Shown: positions 1 to 8,796 of the stretch, piece by piece
Layout: the number at the start of each line of letters is the position of its first letter
How positions within the stretch are numbered: the stretch's first letter is position 1
Assembly: GCA_009919175.1 (NCBI GenBank)
Contig: RGCL01000021.1
Span: 1 to 42,258 of the forward strand
Reading direction: 5' to 3'
Source of the DNA: Betaproteobacteria bacterium
Lineage (GTDB): Bacteria; Pseudomonadota; Gammaproteobacteria; Burkholderiales; Burkholderiaceae_C
DNA length: 42,258 nucleotides
Position numbers and translations under genes: made by a program
The notes under the pieces: generated by a model
Told to the model about the DNA's origin: nothing
What the model saw: only the letters and a program-made list of their open reading frames with translations
Database searches by the model: none

Positions 1-496
1 CTCACCGCTGCATTTTCTTGGTTTGGGGCTGGCACTCAATGCGGGGGTGGGCTGGGGTTTGCATCGCTGGCTCAACTCCCCTGCGGGCTGGGCCTTGCAG
101 GCCTCGCAACAATCTTCGGCGCGGGCCTTGGCCTTGGGCATCCCCGTGGTGGGTTTGCGATGGGCTGCCTTTGTCGTGGCCGGGGGTCTGGCTGGCGCAT
201 CGGGCGCGCTTTTTGTATTTGCCAAGGGCAGTGTTTCACCTCAGGTGTTGGGCGTGTCGCAATCCATCGACGGCCTGCTGATGGTGATGCTGGGGGGTTG
301 GCAGCACAGCCTGGGTGCCGTGCTGGGTGCTTTCGCCTGGGTGGGCTTGCACGATGCGCTCCTGCGCTCGGTGACGCACTGGCGTGCCGCCATGGGCGGC
401 TTGCTGTTGGTGTTGGTCATGGCCTTGCCCCATGGCCTTGCAGGCTTGATCAGGCTGAGTCTCTTGCGCCCACCTCGACCAGGGGGCGTCACATGA
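1..496 (+). CDS. livM: Branched-chain amino acid-type ABC transporter permease LivM, C-terminal part
   Basis: This is the 3' end of a gene that begins before the window; the reading frame is open from base 2, so no start codon is visible. The roughly 164 visible residues are very hydrophobic, with several membrane segments, and include the conserved LivM C-terminal pattern around GLAGASGALFVF and DGLLMVMLGGWQ. LivM proteins form half of the inner-membrane channel of HAAT-family importers for branched-chain amino acids, amides, urea or aromatic acids. The stop overlaps the ATG of the next gene (ATGA at 493-496), so it is translationally coupled to livG and livF downstream. A FAD monooxygenase follows the operon, so the substrate may be an aromatic acid rather than leucine; that is inference. 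Confidence 0.88.
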   Translation, partial: SPLHFLGLGLALNAGVGWGLHRWLNSPAGWALQASQQSSARALALGIPVVGLRWAAFVVAGGLAGASGALFVFAKGSVSPQVLGVSQSIDGLLMVMLGGWQHSLGAVLGAFAWVGLHDALLRSVTHWRAAMGGLLLVLVMALPHGLAGLIRLSLLRPPRPGGVT

Positions 497-1260
497 ACGA
501 CGCACCCTTGCTCCAAGCCCGTGGCCTGAGCAAATCCTTTGGTGGCGTCAAGGCCGTCCAAGGCGTGGACCTGAGTGTGCAGGCCGGGCGCATGCTTGCC
601 CTCATGGGTCCCAACGGTGCGGGCAAATCCACCACCTTCAATGTGCTCAATGGGCAACTCCAGCCCGATGCGGGCGAGGTATGGATACAGGGGCAACGCG
701 TGCTCAGCCATGAACCCAGAGCCCTGTGGCAACTGGGCGTGGGTCGAACTTTTCAGATTGCCCAGACCTTCAGTCAGATGACGGCCTTGCAGCAAGTGCA
801 ACTGGCCTTGCAAGCCAAGGCCAGACCCCATGCGCGGCAATGGTGGCAAGGGCTGTTGAGCCAGCTGGCCACGCAGCACCGGACCGAGGCCATGCACTGG
901 CTGGATCAGCTGGGACTGGCCGATCAGGCCGATCAATGCCCGGCCAACATGCCCTATGGCTGGGTCAAGCGTTTGGAGTTGGCCTTGTGCCTGTGTCAGT
1001 CGCCGCGCATCGTCTTGATGGATGAGCCCACGGCGGGCTTGAGCGCACAGGAGCGGCTGGGGCTGATGCAACTCACCCGGCGACTCACCACCGAGCGAGC
1101 GATTGCCGTGATCTTCACCGAGCACAGCCTGGACGCCGTGTTTGGCTTTGCCGATGACATGGTGTTGCTCTCGCAAGGCCAGGTGGTGGCTCATGGCCAT
1201 CCCGATGAAGTCCGACGCATGGCGCATGCCCAGGCGCTGTACTTTGGGAGCGCGGCATGA
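493..1260 (+). CDS. livG: ABC transporter ATP-binding protein LivG, atypical signature motif
   Basis: A 255-residue ATPase subunit of the same importer. The Walker A motif GPNGAGKS is at residues 39-46 and Walker B with DEP at 177-179; the switch histidine is in FTEHSLD. The start is the ATG overlapping the livM stop; the open frame continues further upstream, but only inside livM. The signature (C-loop) region is odd: where LivG proteins usually have LSYGEQRRLE, this one has MPYGWVKRLE at about 153-162, losing the usual S/Q residues. The LivG at 14253-15029 keeps the normal form. The change may be lineage-specific or affect ATP turnover. It is followed by livF with another ATGA overlap. Confidence 0.88.
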   Translation: MNDAPLLQARGLSKSFGGVKAVQGVDLSVQAGRMLALMGPNGAGKSTTFNVLNGQLQPDAGEVWIQGQRVLSHEPRALWQLGVGRTFQIAQTFSQMTALQQVQLALQAKARPHARQWWQGLLSQLATQHRTEAMHWLDQLGLADQADQCPANMPYGWVKRLELALCLCQSPRIVLMDEPTAGLSAQERLGLMQLTRRLTTERAIAVIFTEHSLDAVFGFADDMVLLSQGQVVAHGHPDEVRRMAHAQALYFGSAA

Positions 1261-1958
1261 GCGAGTCGGTGTTGCAGGTGCAGGACCTCTCGGTGTGGTG
1301 GGGACCGGCCCAGGCGGTGTTCGGGGTGAGCCTGGAATTGCACTCGGGTGAGGCCGTGGCCTTACTGGGTCGCAACGGAGCGGGCAAGTCCAGCCTGTTG
1401 ATGGCCTTGGCGGGTTGGACTCGGCATGCGGCCACCCAACTGGACATCCAGGGCTTGGACGCACGCACTTGGCCAGCTCACCGCCGAGCCCGTGCAGGCT
1501 TGGCGCTGGTGCCACAGGATCGGCGCATCTTCACCGACCTCACGGTGCTGGAAAACCTGCGCATGGGGCTGCATGCCCGAGGGCCTCGTCCTGAAGGCAC
1601 ACCCCGCTTTGAGCTGGAAGAGGTGCTGGACCTGTTTTCGGCGCTCAAGCCACGCCTTGGCCACTGGGGGTCTGAACTCAGCGGCGGCGAGCAGCAAATG
1701 CTGGCCATTGCCCGCGCCCTGCTCTCGCACCCCACCGCCTTGCTCATGGACGAACCCACTGAAGGCCTCGCGCCCAAGATCATCGACAACCTGCAAACTG
1801 CGCTGGCGAGCTTGCGCCACAAGGGCCTGAGCGTCTTGCTCGCCGAGCAACACCAGCGCTTTGCGATGGCGCTGTGCAGCCGTGCGCTGGTGCTGCATGA
1901 GGGGCGACTGATGGACGCATCCCATGCCCAAGACCTGGGGCTCGATGGCCAGTTGTAA
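1257..1958 (+). CDS. livF: ABC transporter ATP-binding protein LivF
   Basis: A 233-residue second ATPase of the importer, pairing with LivG at the cytoplasmic face of the LivH/LivM channel. Walker A GRNGAGKS is at residues 38-45, a canonical signature LSGGEQ at 141-146, and Walker B ending in DEP at 165-167. The length is normal for LivF (about 230-240). Its ATG overlaps the livG stop by four bases, indicating coupled translation. A small hairpin spans its stop codon, and the FAD monooxygenase starts 32 bases later, so all four genes probably share a transcript. Confidence 0.9.
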   Translation: MSESVLQVQDLSVWWGPAQAVFGVSLELHSGEAVALLGRNGAGKSSLLMALAGWTRHAATQLDIQGLDARTWPAHRRARAGLALVPQDRRIFTDLTVLENLRMGLHARGPRPEGTPRFELEEVLDLFSALKPRLGHWGSELSGGEQQMLAIARALLSHPTALLMDEPTEGLAPKIIDNLQTALASLRHKGLSVLLAEQHQRFAMALCSRALVLHEGRLMDASHAQDLGLDGQL

Positions 1959-1966
1959 ACTGGTTT
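1949..1966 (+). terminator. Small hairpin over the livF stop codon (weak terminator or processing site)
   Basis: CCAGTT and AACTGG form a 6-bp stem with a 3-base GTA loop over the TAA stop of livF, extendable by two G-T wobbles and followed by TTT. The short T run makes full termination unlikely. It may reduce read-through into the monooxygenase or protect the transporter message. Confidence 0.3.
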
Positions 1967-1990
1967 GCAACAGGTTCAGGAGACGGCTGC

Positions 1991-3712
1991 ATGAGCACTT
2001 CGACATATCGCGCCCCCATCTTCACCAACGGCTATGAGCACACCCAAGGCTCTGGCTATGCCTTGCCGGAATACCCCTTTGAAGTGCCGCCTGAATTGCA
2101 AGGCCAGCCCAGCCCCTTGCACCCCGTGGTGGTGGTGGGCGGCGGCATCACCGGCCTCACCATGGCCTGTTCGCTCGCTGTGCACGGCGTGCCGGTGGTC
2201 CTGGTCGACGAGGACAACACCGTCGGGGTCAAAGGTGCCTCCTCACGCGGCATTTGCTACACGCAAAAATCCCTGGAAATCCTCGACCGCCTTGGTGTGT
2301 TCCAACCCATTGCCCACAAAGGCATTGAGTGGCATGTGGGTCGCACCTTTGCTGGTGATGACGAAGTCTTTTCCTTTGACCTCAAGCAGCAGCAAGGCTT
2401 TTCACAAAGTCAGCAACCCAGTTTCATCAACATCCAGCAGTTCTACATCGAGGGCTATCTGGTCGAGCGCTTGATGGCCCTCAAAGACGCGGGCGCTGCG
2501 GTGGACCTGCGCTGGTGCAGCCGTGTGGTGGCCTGCAAGCCCCAGTCAGACCGGGTGAGCCTGGACATCGACACACCCCAAGGCCGCTACAGCCTCGATG
2601 CCCAGTGGGTGGTGGATGCCAGCGGCTCGCACACCCCCTTCCATCAATGGCTGGGCGTGGAGATGAAAGGCGAGCGAGGCGACGACCGCTGGTGCATTGC
2701 CGATGTGCGCTTCAAGCACACCCCGCCCACCGAACGCCACACCTGGATCCAAGCCCCGTTCAATGAAAACCGTGCGGTGTGGCAACACCTCATGGGCGAT
2801 GAGGTCTGGCGCATCGATTACCAAATGGCACCCGATGCCGATCCCGCCGAGGTGAGCAAAGAGTCCGTGGTGCGCGAACGGCTTGCTCGGCAATTTGGCC
2901 CCGGGGTGGACTGCGACATCATCTGGGTAGGACCCTATGCCTACCGCAGCGTGTACCTGGATCAACTGCAAGTGGGTCGCGTTTTCTTCATGGGCGACAC
3001 CGCCAAGATCGTGAGCCCCTTTGGCGCACGGGGCGGCAACACCGGCATCGCCGATGCCGACAACCTCGCTTGGAAACTGGCCGCAGTGGTGCAAGGACGA
3101 GCCCCCGCCTCCCTCTTGGCCAGTTACCACCAGGAGCGGCACCAGGCCGCCGAACAAAACATCCGCGTGACTCGGCGCACCGCGCATTTCCTGCGCCCAC
3201 AAGACGGCATGGAGCGGGTCTTTCGCAGCGCCACCATTGCGCTGGCCAAGCGACATGCCTTTGCCCGGCCGTTGATCAACACCGGGCGCATGGCCGAGGC
3301 CAACCGATACACGCGCTCAGGCATCTGCGAGCCCAGCGGCGGGGTCTCCATGCCCAATGTGTCCTTGCGATGGGTCAATGGCCAAAGCGGGCATTGGCAT
3401 GAGCTCATGGGCTGGGCTCAGGGACGCTTGCTGCTCTTGGTGTTTGGCTCCATTTCACCCAGCGAGGCGCAACGCCTGCAGGCCTTGGGCACCAGCGCCG
3501 ATGTGCGTGTGGTGCAGGTGGTGGCTACGGCCTCGGCAGCGCAGGCCCGCGAAGCCATCGTCGATGCTAAAGGCCAGCTTCAAGCAGCCGCGCAGGCCAC
3601 GGGCATGCGCTGGGCATTGACCCGGCCAGACGCTTATGTCGCTGCCACTGGCAAGCAAGTCGACGGCCAGCTCGTCAAGGCGGTGGCCAAAGCCATGGCC
3701 TTGATGCCCTAA
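1991..3712 (+). CDS. FAD-dependent aromatic monooxygenase (MhpA/PheA/TfdB-type)
   Basis: A 573-residue flavoprotein of the class A hydroxylase family, which uses NAD(P)H and O2 to hydroxylate aromatic rings. After about 45 residues comes a Rossmann dinucleotide-binding motif (GGGITGL, about 50-56). The second FAD-contacting motif is [18 protein letters not shown], with its Gly-Asp at residues 335-336. The C-terminal 130 residues resemble the thioredoxin-like tail of phenol-hydroxylase-type enzymes. The start is well supported by AGGAGA at 1978-1983, seven bases before the ATG. It lies directly behind the livMGF genes, so uptake and ring oxidation of one substrate is plausible but inferred. 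The substrate cannot be read from sequence; 3-(3-hydroxyphenyl)propionate or a substituted phenol are possibilities. Confidence 0.82.
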   Translation: MSTSTYRAPIFTNGYEHTQGSGYALPEYPFEVPPELQGQPSPLHPVVVVGGGITGLTMACSLAVHGVPVVLVDEDNTVGVKGASSRGICYTQKSLEILDRLGVFQPIAHKGIEWHVGRTFAGDDEVFSFDLKQQQGFSQSQQPSFINIQQFYIEGYLVERLMALKDAGAAVDLRWCSRVVACKPQSDRVSLDIDTPQGRYSLDAQWVVDASGSHTPFHQWLGVEMKGERGDDRWCIADVRFKHTPPTERHTWIQAPFNENRAVWQHLMGDEVWRIDYQMAPDADPAEVSKESVVRERLARQFGPGVDCDIIWVGPYAYRSVYLDQLQVGRVFFMGDTAKIVSPFGARGGNTGIADADNLAWKLAAVVQGRAPASLLASYHQERHQAAEQNIRVTRRTAHFLRPQDGMERVFRSATIALAKRHAFARPLINTGRMAEANRYTRSGICEPSGGVSMPNVSLRWVNGQSGHWHELMGWAQGRLLLLVFGSISPSEAQRLQALGTSADVRVVQVVATASAAQAREAIVDAKGQLQAAAQATGMRWALTRPDAYVAATGKQVDGQLVKAVAKAMALMP

Positions 3713-3721
3713 GCGCCACAC

Positions 3722-3747
3722 GCAAGCGAGACGCTCGCTGCCCCTTC
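3722..3747 (+). terminator. Possible terminator after the FAD monooxygenase
   Basis: AGCGAG-ACG-CTCGCT (3725-3739) forms a 6-bp stem with a 3-base loop, extendable by two G-C pairs around a bulged A. It is followed by a pyrimidine run (CCCCTTCT) rather than a real T tract. The position between the end of the transporter/monooxygenase operon and valS fits a terminator. Confidence 0.35.
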
Positions 3748-3773
3748 TAGCCGCCAAGACCTTGCCCCAGGGC

Positions 3774-3798
3774 TTGACTTGGCCCGCCCAACTAAAAT
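3774..3798 (+). promoter_or_regulatory. Candidate valS promoter
   Basis: TAAAAT at 3793-3798 resembles a -10 box. TTGACT at 3774-3779 resembles a -35 box, but the spacing is only 13 bases, so the pair is suboptimal and the -10 may work with a weaker upstream element. A start near 3805 would give a leader of about 75 bases before the ATG at 3879. Confidence 0.3.
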
Positions 3799-3878
3799 GC
3801 CACGGCCAAGCGCTTTGCCTGCCCCTGCGCATGAACGACCTGGCATCGGCATTCCCCTTTCATCCATTCAGACCACCC

Positions 3879-6824
3879 ATGGCATCCACCCCTACTCAGC
3901 CCGGACTCGATAGCCTGTCCAAATCATTTGAACCCGCGCAAGTGGAAGCCCAATGGGGTCCCGTGTGGGAGTCCTCGGGCGTGGGACGAGCCGGGCATCG
4001 AGGCACTGGCCAACCCCAGGCTGGCCAGCCCAGCTTTGCCATCCAGTTACCGCCGCCCAATGTCACAGGCACCTTGCACATGGGGCATGCCTTCAATCAG
4101 ACCATCATGGACAGCCTCACCCGCATGCACCGCATGCGCGGTCACAACACCGTGTGGGTGCCAGGCACAGACCATGCTGGCATTGCCACGCAAATCGTGG
4201 TCGAGCGTCAGTTGCAGTCAAAAGGCATTTCCCGCCATGACATGGGCACCAGCCCAGCCGAGGCCAGAAAAAACTTCATCGCCAAGGTGTGGGAGTGGAA
4301 AGAACAATCTGGCAACACCATCACCCAGCAAATGCGCCGAATGGGTGACAGCGTGGATTGGAGCCGCGAATACTTCACCATGGATGACAAGCTCTCTGAG
4401 GTGGTGACCGAGACCTTTGTGCGCCTCTATGAGCAAGGCCTGATCTACAGGGGCAAGCGCCTGGTCAACTGGGATCCAGTGCTCATGAGTGCCGTGTCCG
4501 ACCTGGAGGTGGAGGCCACCGAGTCGCAAGGCAAGATGCACTACATCTGCTATCCCTTTGCCGATGGACCTCAGCTCATCGATGGTGTGAAGCAACGCGG
4601 CATGACGATTGCCACCACCCGCCCCGAGACCATGCTGGCCGATGGCGCCCTGGCGGTGCATCCGCTCGATGAGCGCTATCAGCACCTGGTGGGCAAGCTG
4701 GTGGAGTTGCCCTTGTGCGAGCGCCGCATCCCCATCATTGCCGATGATTTCGTCGACCGTGAATTCGGCTCTGGTTGCGTGAAGATCACTGGCGCACATG
4801 ACTTCAACGATTACGCCTGTGCCTTGCGTCACGACATCCCGCTCATCACCATCTTCACGCTGGATGCCAAAGTCAACGACAACGGCCCCAAGGCCTATCA
4901 GGGTCTGGACCGCTTTGAAGCACGCAAGGCCGTGCTCAAAGACCTTGAGGACCAGGGCTACCTGATCGAGGTCAAACCGCACCAGATGATGTTGCCCATT
5001 TGCGCTCGCACCGGACAAGTGGTCGAGCCCATGCTCACCGACCAGTGGTTTGTGGCCATGACCAAGGTCAGCCCGCAAGATCCCACTGGCAAGAGCATTG
5101 CCCAAAAAGCCATCGATGCCGTGGCCAGCGGCCAGGTTCAGTTTGTGCCTGAGAACTGGGTCAACACCTACAACCAGTGGATGAACAACATCCAGGACTG
5201 GTGCATCAGCCGACAGCTGTGGTGGGGGCATCAAATCCCGGCTTGGTACGACCAGGACGGCCATGTGTATGTCGCCCGCACCCAGCAAGAGGCGCAGGCG
5301 CAGGCCGATCAGCGCGGTCCGGGCAAGGTCTTGACCCGCGATGAGGATGTGCTGGACACCTGGTACTCCAGTGCCCTGGTGCCCTTCTCCACCCTGGGTT
5401 GGCCGCACCAGGCGCAAGCTCTGAGTGATCAGGATTTGTACCTGCCCAGCTCCGTCTTGGTCACGGGTTACGACATCATCTTTTTCTGGGTGGCTCGCAT
5501 GATCATGATGACCACCCATTTCACTGGCCAAGTCCCCTTCAGGCATGTGTACATCCATGGCCTGGTGCGCGATTCGCATGGGCAGAAGATGAGCAAGTCC
5601 GAGGGCAACGTGCTCGACCCCGTGGACCTCATCGATGGCATCGACCTGCCCAGTTTGTTGGACAAGCGAACCACTGGCTTGAGAAAACCCGAGACCGCCC
5701 CGCAGGTGAGAAAAAACACCGAGAAGGAATTTCCCGAGGGCATCCCGGCTTATGGCGCCGATGCCTTGCGCTTTACCTTTGCCGCTCTGGCCTCTTTGGG
5801 GCGCAGCATCAATTTCGACAGCAAGCGCTGCGAGGGTTACCGCAACTTTTGCAACAAGCTGTGGAATGCCACACGCTTTGTGCTCATGAAATGCGAGGGC
5901 TTTGATTGCGGTCTCAAGCCCCACACCAAGGCCGAGTGCGAGGTGGGTGGCCCCATGCACGGCTACATGCATTTCAGTCAGGCCGACCGCTGGATCGTGT
6001 CTGAGCTGCAAGTGGTGGAAGCCCAGGTGGCCAAATCCTTTGACGACTACCGACTCGATCAAGTGGCTCAGCACATCTACGAATTCGTCTGGAACGAGTA
6101 CTGCGACTGGTACCTGGAAATCGCCAAGGTGCAATTGCAAAGCCCGCACGAGTCGGTTCAGCGGGCCACACGTCGCACCTTGATTCGTGTGCTCGAAACC
6201 CTGTTGCGCCTGGCGCACCCCATCATTCCCTTCATCACCGAGCAACTCTGGCAGGTGGTGGCGCCAGTTGCGGGCACGGTGCCCGCCCATGCGACGCGCC
6301 CCTTGCTGGCGGTCGCACCCTACCCGGTGTCGCAACCCGAAAAGATCGATCCAGCGGCGGTGGCACATGTGGCCCAGCTCAAGGCCGTGGTCGACGCCTG
6401 CCGCACCCTGCGTGGCGAGATGAATGTCTCGCCCGCCCAACGACTGCCCCTGCTGGTCCTGGGCGAGGCCGAGTTCGCACGCGAGCAGGCCGCCGTGCTC
6501 AAGGCCCTGGCCAAGTTGAGCGAGGTGCAGGTGTTCGAGGACGAAGCCCAGTGGAGCCAGGCCGCACAAGCCGCACCCGTGGCGGTGGTGGGTGGCATGC
6601 GCCTGTGCTTGTTCATGGAGATCGACCTTGCTGCCGAGCGCCAGCGTCTGGACAAGGAAATCGCGCGGCTGCAAGGTGAGATCAACAAGGCCGAGGGCAA
6701 ACTCTCTAACGAAGCCTTTGTGGCCAAGGCTCCGGCTGCAGTCATTGAGCAGGAGCGCCAGCGCCTGAGTGACTTCAAGGCCACCGTCGACAAGCTCAGC
6801 ACCCAGCGCGTCAAGCTGGGTTGA
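3879..6824 (+). CDS. valS: Valine--tRNA ligase
   Basis: A 981-residue class I aminoacyl-tRNA synthetase that charges tRNA-Val. The HIGH motif appears as HMGH (residues 67-70) after PPPNVTG, and KMSKS is at 570-574. The CP1 editing domain lies between them, with the TTRPETML and DFNDYA segments that line the editing site of this family. The anticodon-binding domain follows, and the last 70 residues form the usual ValS coiled-coil arm rich in Glu, Lys and Arg. The ATG at 3879 matches the family N-terminus; in-frame ATGs at 3831 and further upstream would add residues that look non-coding. No clear Shine-Dalgarno sequence is visible. It ends about 50 bases before a convergent tusA-like gene. Confidence 0.97.
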   Translation: MASTPTQPGLDSLSKSFEPAQVEAQWGPVWESSGVGRAGHRGTGQPQAGQPSFAIQLPPPNVTGTLHMGHAFNQTIMDSLTRMHRMRGHNTVWVPGTDHAGIATQIVVERQLQSKGISRHDMGTSPAEARKNFIAKVWEWKEQSGNTITQQMRRMGDSVDWSREYFTMDDKLSEVVTETFVRLYEQGLIYRGKRLVNWDPVLMSAVSDLEVEATESQGKMHYICYPFADGPQLIDGVKQRGMTIATTRPETMLADGALAVHPLDERYQHLVGKLVELPLCERRIPIIADDFVDREFGSGCVKITGAHDFNDYACALRHDIPLITIFTLDAKVNDNGPKAYQGLDRFEARKAVLKDLEDQGYLIEVKPHQMMLPICARTGQVVEPMLTDQWFVAMTKVSPQDPTGKSIAQKAIDAVASGQVQFVPENWVNTYNQWMNNIQDWCISRQLWWGHQIPAWYDQDGHVYVARTQQEAQAQADQRGPGKVLTRDEDVLDTWYSSALVPFSTLGWPHQAQALSDQDLYLPSSVLVTGYDIIFFWVARMIMMTTHFTGQVPFRHVYIHGLVRDSHGQKMSKSEGNVLDPVDLIDGIDLPSLLDKRTTGLRKPETAPQVRKNTEKEFPEGIPAYGADALRFTFAALASLGRSINFDSKRCEGYRNFCNKLWNATRFVLMKCEGFDCGLKPHTKAECEVGGPMHGYMHFSQADRWIVSELQVVEAQVAKSFDDYRLDQVAQHIYEFVWNEYCDWYLEIAKVQLQSPHESVQRATRRTLIRVLETLLRLAHPIIPFITEQLWQVVAPVAGTVPAHATRPLLAVAPYPVSQPEKIDPAAVAHVAQLKAVVDACRTLRGEMNVSPAQRLPLLVLGEAEFAREQAAVLKALAKLSEVQVFEDEAQWSQAAQAAPVAVVGGMRLCLFMEIDLAAERQRLDKEIARLQGEINKAEGKLSNEAFVAKAPAAVIEQERQRLSDFKATVDKLSTQRVKLG

Positions 6825-6850
6825 GCCAGCCCGAGGGCTTCATCACTGCA

Positions 6851-6871
6851 AGCTGGGGCATGCCCCCGGCT
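6851..6871. terminator. Hairpin between convergent valS and the tusA-like gene
   Basis: An imperfect inverted repeat centred on the palindrome GGGGCATGCCCC, with outer AGC/GCT pairing and one bulge, followed on the plus strand by TTT. It sits in the 47-base gap between two convergent genes and could serve either, although the T tract is short. Confidence 0.35.
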
Positions 6872-7099
6872 TTAGCGGCGCTTGAGCACGAAGTGAAATT
6901 CCTGGCCGACGGTCTCTTGCAGCAGCAACTCGTTGCCCGTCTGTTTGGCAAAGGCAGCGAAGTCCCTCATGGCACCGGGATCGGTGGCCTTGATTTTGAG
7001 CAACTGGCCACTTTGCAAACCCGAAAGCGCCTTCTTGGCCTTGAGGATGGGCAAGGGGCAGTTGAGGCCGCAGGTATCGAGTTCGAGGTCCACATCCAT
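6872..7099 (-). CDS. TusA-family sulfurtransferase
   Basis: A 75-residue small protein with the TusA/SirA fold signature: CGLNCPLP near the N-terminus, with Cys14 in the CPxP motif expected to carry the persulfide, and the buried helix LPILKAKKAL after it. TusA proteins relay sulfur for tRNA thiolation, molybdopterin synthesis or sulfur oxidation. The start is chosen at the ATG at 7099-7097, because GGAG at 7111-7108 lies eight bases upstream. A GTG at 7108 and an ATG at 7105 are in frame but too close to that site. The Shine-Dalgarno lies at the end of the preceding NUDIX gene, and with cysM above the operon has a sulfur theme. Which relay it serves is not evident. Confidence 0.85.
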   Translation of the reverse strand: MDVDLELDTCGLNCPLPILKAKKALSGLQSGQLLKIKATDPGAMRDFAAFAKQTGNELLLQETVGQEFHFVLKRR

Positions 7100-7104
7100 T
7101 TGCA

Positions 7105-7647
7105 TCACTCCACGTTCAATCGGTCGCGCTCAGCCCAATCCATGAACCGGGGTTCAATGCCCAGGCCACGCTGCCAATCGGCCACAGCCTGTCCAGTTCC
7201 CGAAGGCCAACAAATGATGTCTTGCGGTGCATAGAGTTTGTACTCCACCAACTCGGGCGAGAGTTGCACCACACCCGTTGCCATGGCGTGGTAGGCAATG
7301 ATGACCTGGTTCATGCGCTGAAAGTCGTACACGCCCACCAGTGTCAGCGAAGTGACATCGAGCTGGGTCTCCTCTTTGATTTCGCGACTCACGCCCTCTT
7401 GCGGGGTTTCACCCGCTTCCATGAAGCCCGTGATCAGCGCAAAGCGCCGCCCTGGCCATGCAGCATTGCGAGCCAGCAACACCTGATCGCCCACCTGGAC
7501 GATGGCCGCCAGCACGGGCGTGGGGTTGTTCCAATGCGTCCATTCGCAGGCCGTACAGCGCAGGCGGGTGACCTCACCCGAATCCTCGCTCTGGGTCAAC
7601 CATTGCAAGGGGGTCGCACATTGCGGACAAAAGCGGGGTTCATTCAT
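7105..7647 (-). CDS. NUDIX hydrolase with N-terminal zinc ribbon
   Basis: A 180-residue protein with an N-terminal zinc ribbon (Cys7, Cys10, Cys31, Cys34) followed by a NUDIX domain. The NUDIX box covers residues 74-96, with GFMEAGE and REIKEE intact; the Gly near the end of the consensus is replaced by Gln. Zinc-ribbon NUDIX proteins related to NudC hydrolyse NAD(H)-type or other nucleoside diphosphate compounds, but this protein lacks the full NudC length, so the substrate is open. Its ATG overlaps the cysM stop (ATGA) and its stop overlaps the region where the tusA-like gene starts, so all three are one transcript. Confidence 0.85.
   Translation of the reverse strand: MNEPRFCPQCATPLQWLTQSEDSGEVTRLRCTACEWTHWNNPTPVLAAIVQVGDQVLLARNAAWPGRRFALITGFMEAGETPQEGVSREIKEETQLDVTSLTLVGVYDFQRMNQVIIAYHAMATGVVQLSPELVEYKLYAPQDIICWPSGTGQAVADWQRGLGIEPRFMDWAERDRLNVE
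7108..7111 (-). promoter_or_regulatory. Ribosome binding site that fixes the tusA-like start
   Basis: On the minus strand GGAG lies in the last codons of the NUDIX gene, eight bases before the ATG at 7099. The two other in-frame starts (7108, 7105) overlap or touch it, which favours the downstream ATG. Confidence 0.5.
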
Positions 7648-8546
7648 GCTGGAAACACCCCCGTGGAGAGGTAGCGATCGCCACGGTCACACACGATGAA
7701 GACGATCACCGCGTTGCGCTCGCGCTCGCTGATGCGTTGCGCCACCCAGCAAGCGCCTGCGGCCGAGATGCCCGCGAACAAGCCTTCTTCGCGGGCGAGT
7801 TGACGCGCGCTGTCCTCTGCGTCGGCCTGGCTCACATAGACCATCTCATCCACCACCGAAGGATCATAGATTTTGGGCAGGTACTCCTCGGGCCACTTGC
7901 GTATGCCGGGGATGCGTGAGCCGTCTTGCGGCTGCGCACCCACGATGCGCACATTGGGGTTTTGCGACTTGAGGTAACGCCCCACCCCGGTGATGGTGCC
8001 TGTGGTGCCCATGGCCGACACAAAGTGGGTGATGGTGCCCTGGGTGTCGCGCCAGATTTCAGGGCCTGTGGTTTCAAAATGAATGCGGGGGTTATCGGCA
8101 TTGGCGAATTGATCCAGCACACGCCCTTTGCCTTGTCGCTGCATGTCATCGGCCAGATCACGCGCATGCTCCATGCCGCCCGCCTTGGGGGTCAGGATGA
8201 GTTCGGCGCCATAGGCTTTCATGGTTTGTGCGCGCTCAATCGACAAGTCCTCGGGCATGATGAGCACCATGCGATAGCCCTTGATGGCAGCCGCCATGGC
8301 CAGCGCAATGCCAGTGTTGCCCGAGGTGGCTTCGATCAGGGTATCGCCAGGGCGGATGTCGCCGCGTTCTTCTGCCCGCTGGATCATGGACAGCGCTGGC
8401 CGGTCTTTCACCGAACCCGCTGGGTTGTTGCCTTCGAGTTTGCCCAGGATGACGTTGTGGTGAGCCTGACAACTGGCCTGACCCACACGTTGCAATCGAA
8501 CCAGAGGAGTGTGGCCAATGACGGCTTCAAGAGTTGGGAAGTTCAT
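7644..8546 (-). CDS. cysM: Cysteine synthase B (O-acetylserine sulfhydrylase)
   Basis: A 300-residue PLP enzyme that makes cysteine from O-acetylserine and sulfide or thiosulfate. The PLP lysine is Lys47 in NPAGSVKDRPA, and the phosphate/substrate loop TSGNTG is at 74-79. The C-terminus STGVFPA and the overall length are typical of CysM rather than CysK. It is the first gene of a three-gene minus-strand operon with a NUDIX hydrolase and a TusA-like sulfur carrier, joined by a 4-base overlap. Its start lies 36 bases from the divergent tRNA-Leu gene, so the two promoters must share this short gap. Confidence 0.93.
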   Translation of the reverse strand: MNFPTLEAVIGHTPLVRLQRVGQASCQAHHNVILGKLEGNNPAGSVKDRPALSMIQRAEERGDIRPGDTLIEATSGNTGIALAMAAAIKGYRMVLIMPEDLSIERAQTMKAYGAELILTPKAGGMEHARDLADDMQRQGKGRVLDQFANADNPRIHFETTGPEIWRDTQGTITHFVSAMGTTGTITGVGRYLKSQNPNVRIVGAQPQDGSRIPGIRKWPEEYLPKIYDPSVVDEMVYVSQADAEDSARQLAREEGLFAGISAAGACWVAQRISERERNAVIVFIVCDRGDRYLSTGVFPA

Positions 8547-8560
8547 CCCCGTTACTGTGC

Positions 8561-8566
8561 CATAAT
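8561..8566 (+). promoter_or_regulatory. Candidate -10 element of the tRNA-Leu promoter
   Basis: CATAAT lies 16 bases before the tRNA and is followed at once by GCGCGCC, a GC-rich discriminator of the type seen at stringently controlled stable-RNA promoters. I see no good -35 hexamer at 16-18 bases; the region lies in the first codons of divergent cysM. Confidence 0.45.
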
Positions 8567-8582
8567 GCGCGCCTGTCTCGCT

Positions 8583-8670
8583 GCCGGAGTGGCGAAATTG
8601 GTAGACGCAGCAGATTCAAAATCTGCCGGTGCAAAACACCGTGCCGGTTCGATTCCGGCTTCCGGCACCA
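8583..8670 (+). tRNA. tRNA-Leu (anticodon CAA)
   Basis: A complete class II tRNA with encoded CCA. The acceptor stem GCCGGAG pairs with TTCCGGC at 8660-8666 (one G-T pair); discriminator A is at 8667 and CCA at 8668-8670. The D arm is GCG/CGC, and the anticodon stem GCAGA/TCTGC encloses the loop TTCAAAA, giving anticodon CAA, which reads UUG. The long variable arm CGGTG/CACCG and the T arm GCCGG-TTCGATT-CCGGC are perfect. The long variable arm and anticodon identify leucine. Confidence 0.97.
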
Positions 8671-8685
8671 CCCCCCCTTTTTTTT
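8671..8685 (+). terminator. C-rich then T8 tract after tRNA-Leu
   Basis: Seven C residues followed by eight T residues directly after the CCA end. There is no independent hairpin; the T-arm and acceptor stem of the tRNA may provide the structure. It probably ends the tRNA transcript. Confidence 0.45.
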
Positions 8686-8796
8686 ACTCAAGACCTGCTG
8701 GCATGGACCGATACACCATGGCCAGTTCGGGGGGCATGAGCCTGCTCGGCTCCCCCATTGGGTCCAGATTGTTCCCTGCTGCTGTGAGATGTCCCG

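Noticed and set aside
4218-6674. An 818-codon frame antisense to valS
   Set aside because: valS is unmistakable on the other strand; high-GC codon bias keeps this antisense frame free of stops.
8583-8700. Integration site at tRNA-Leu
   Set aside because: No integrase, phage gene or repeat of the tRNA 3' end is visible in the window.
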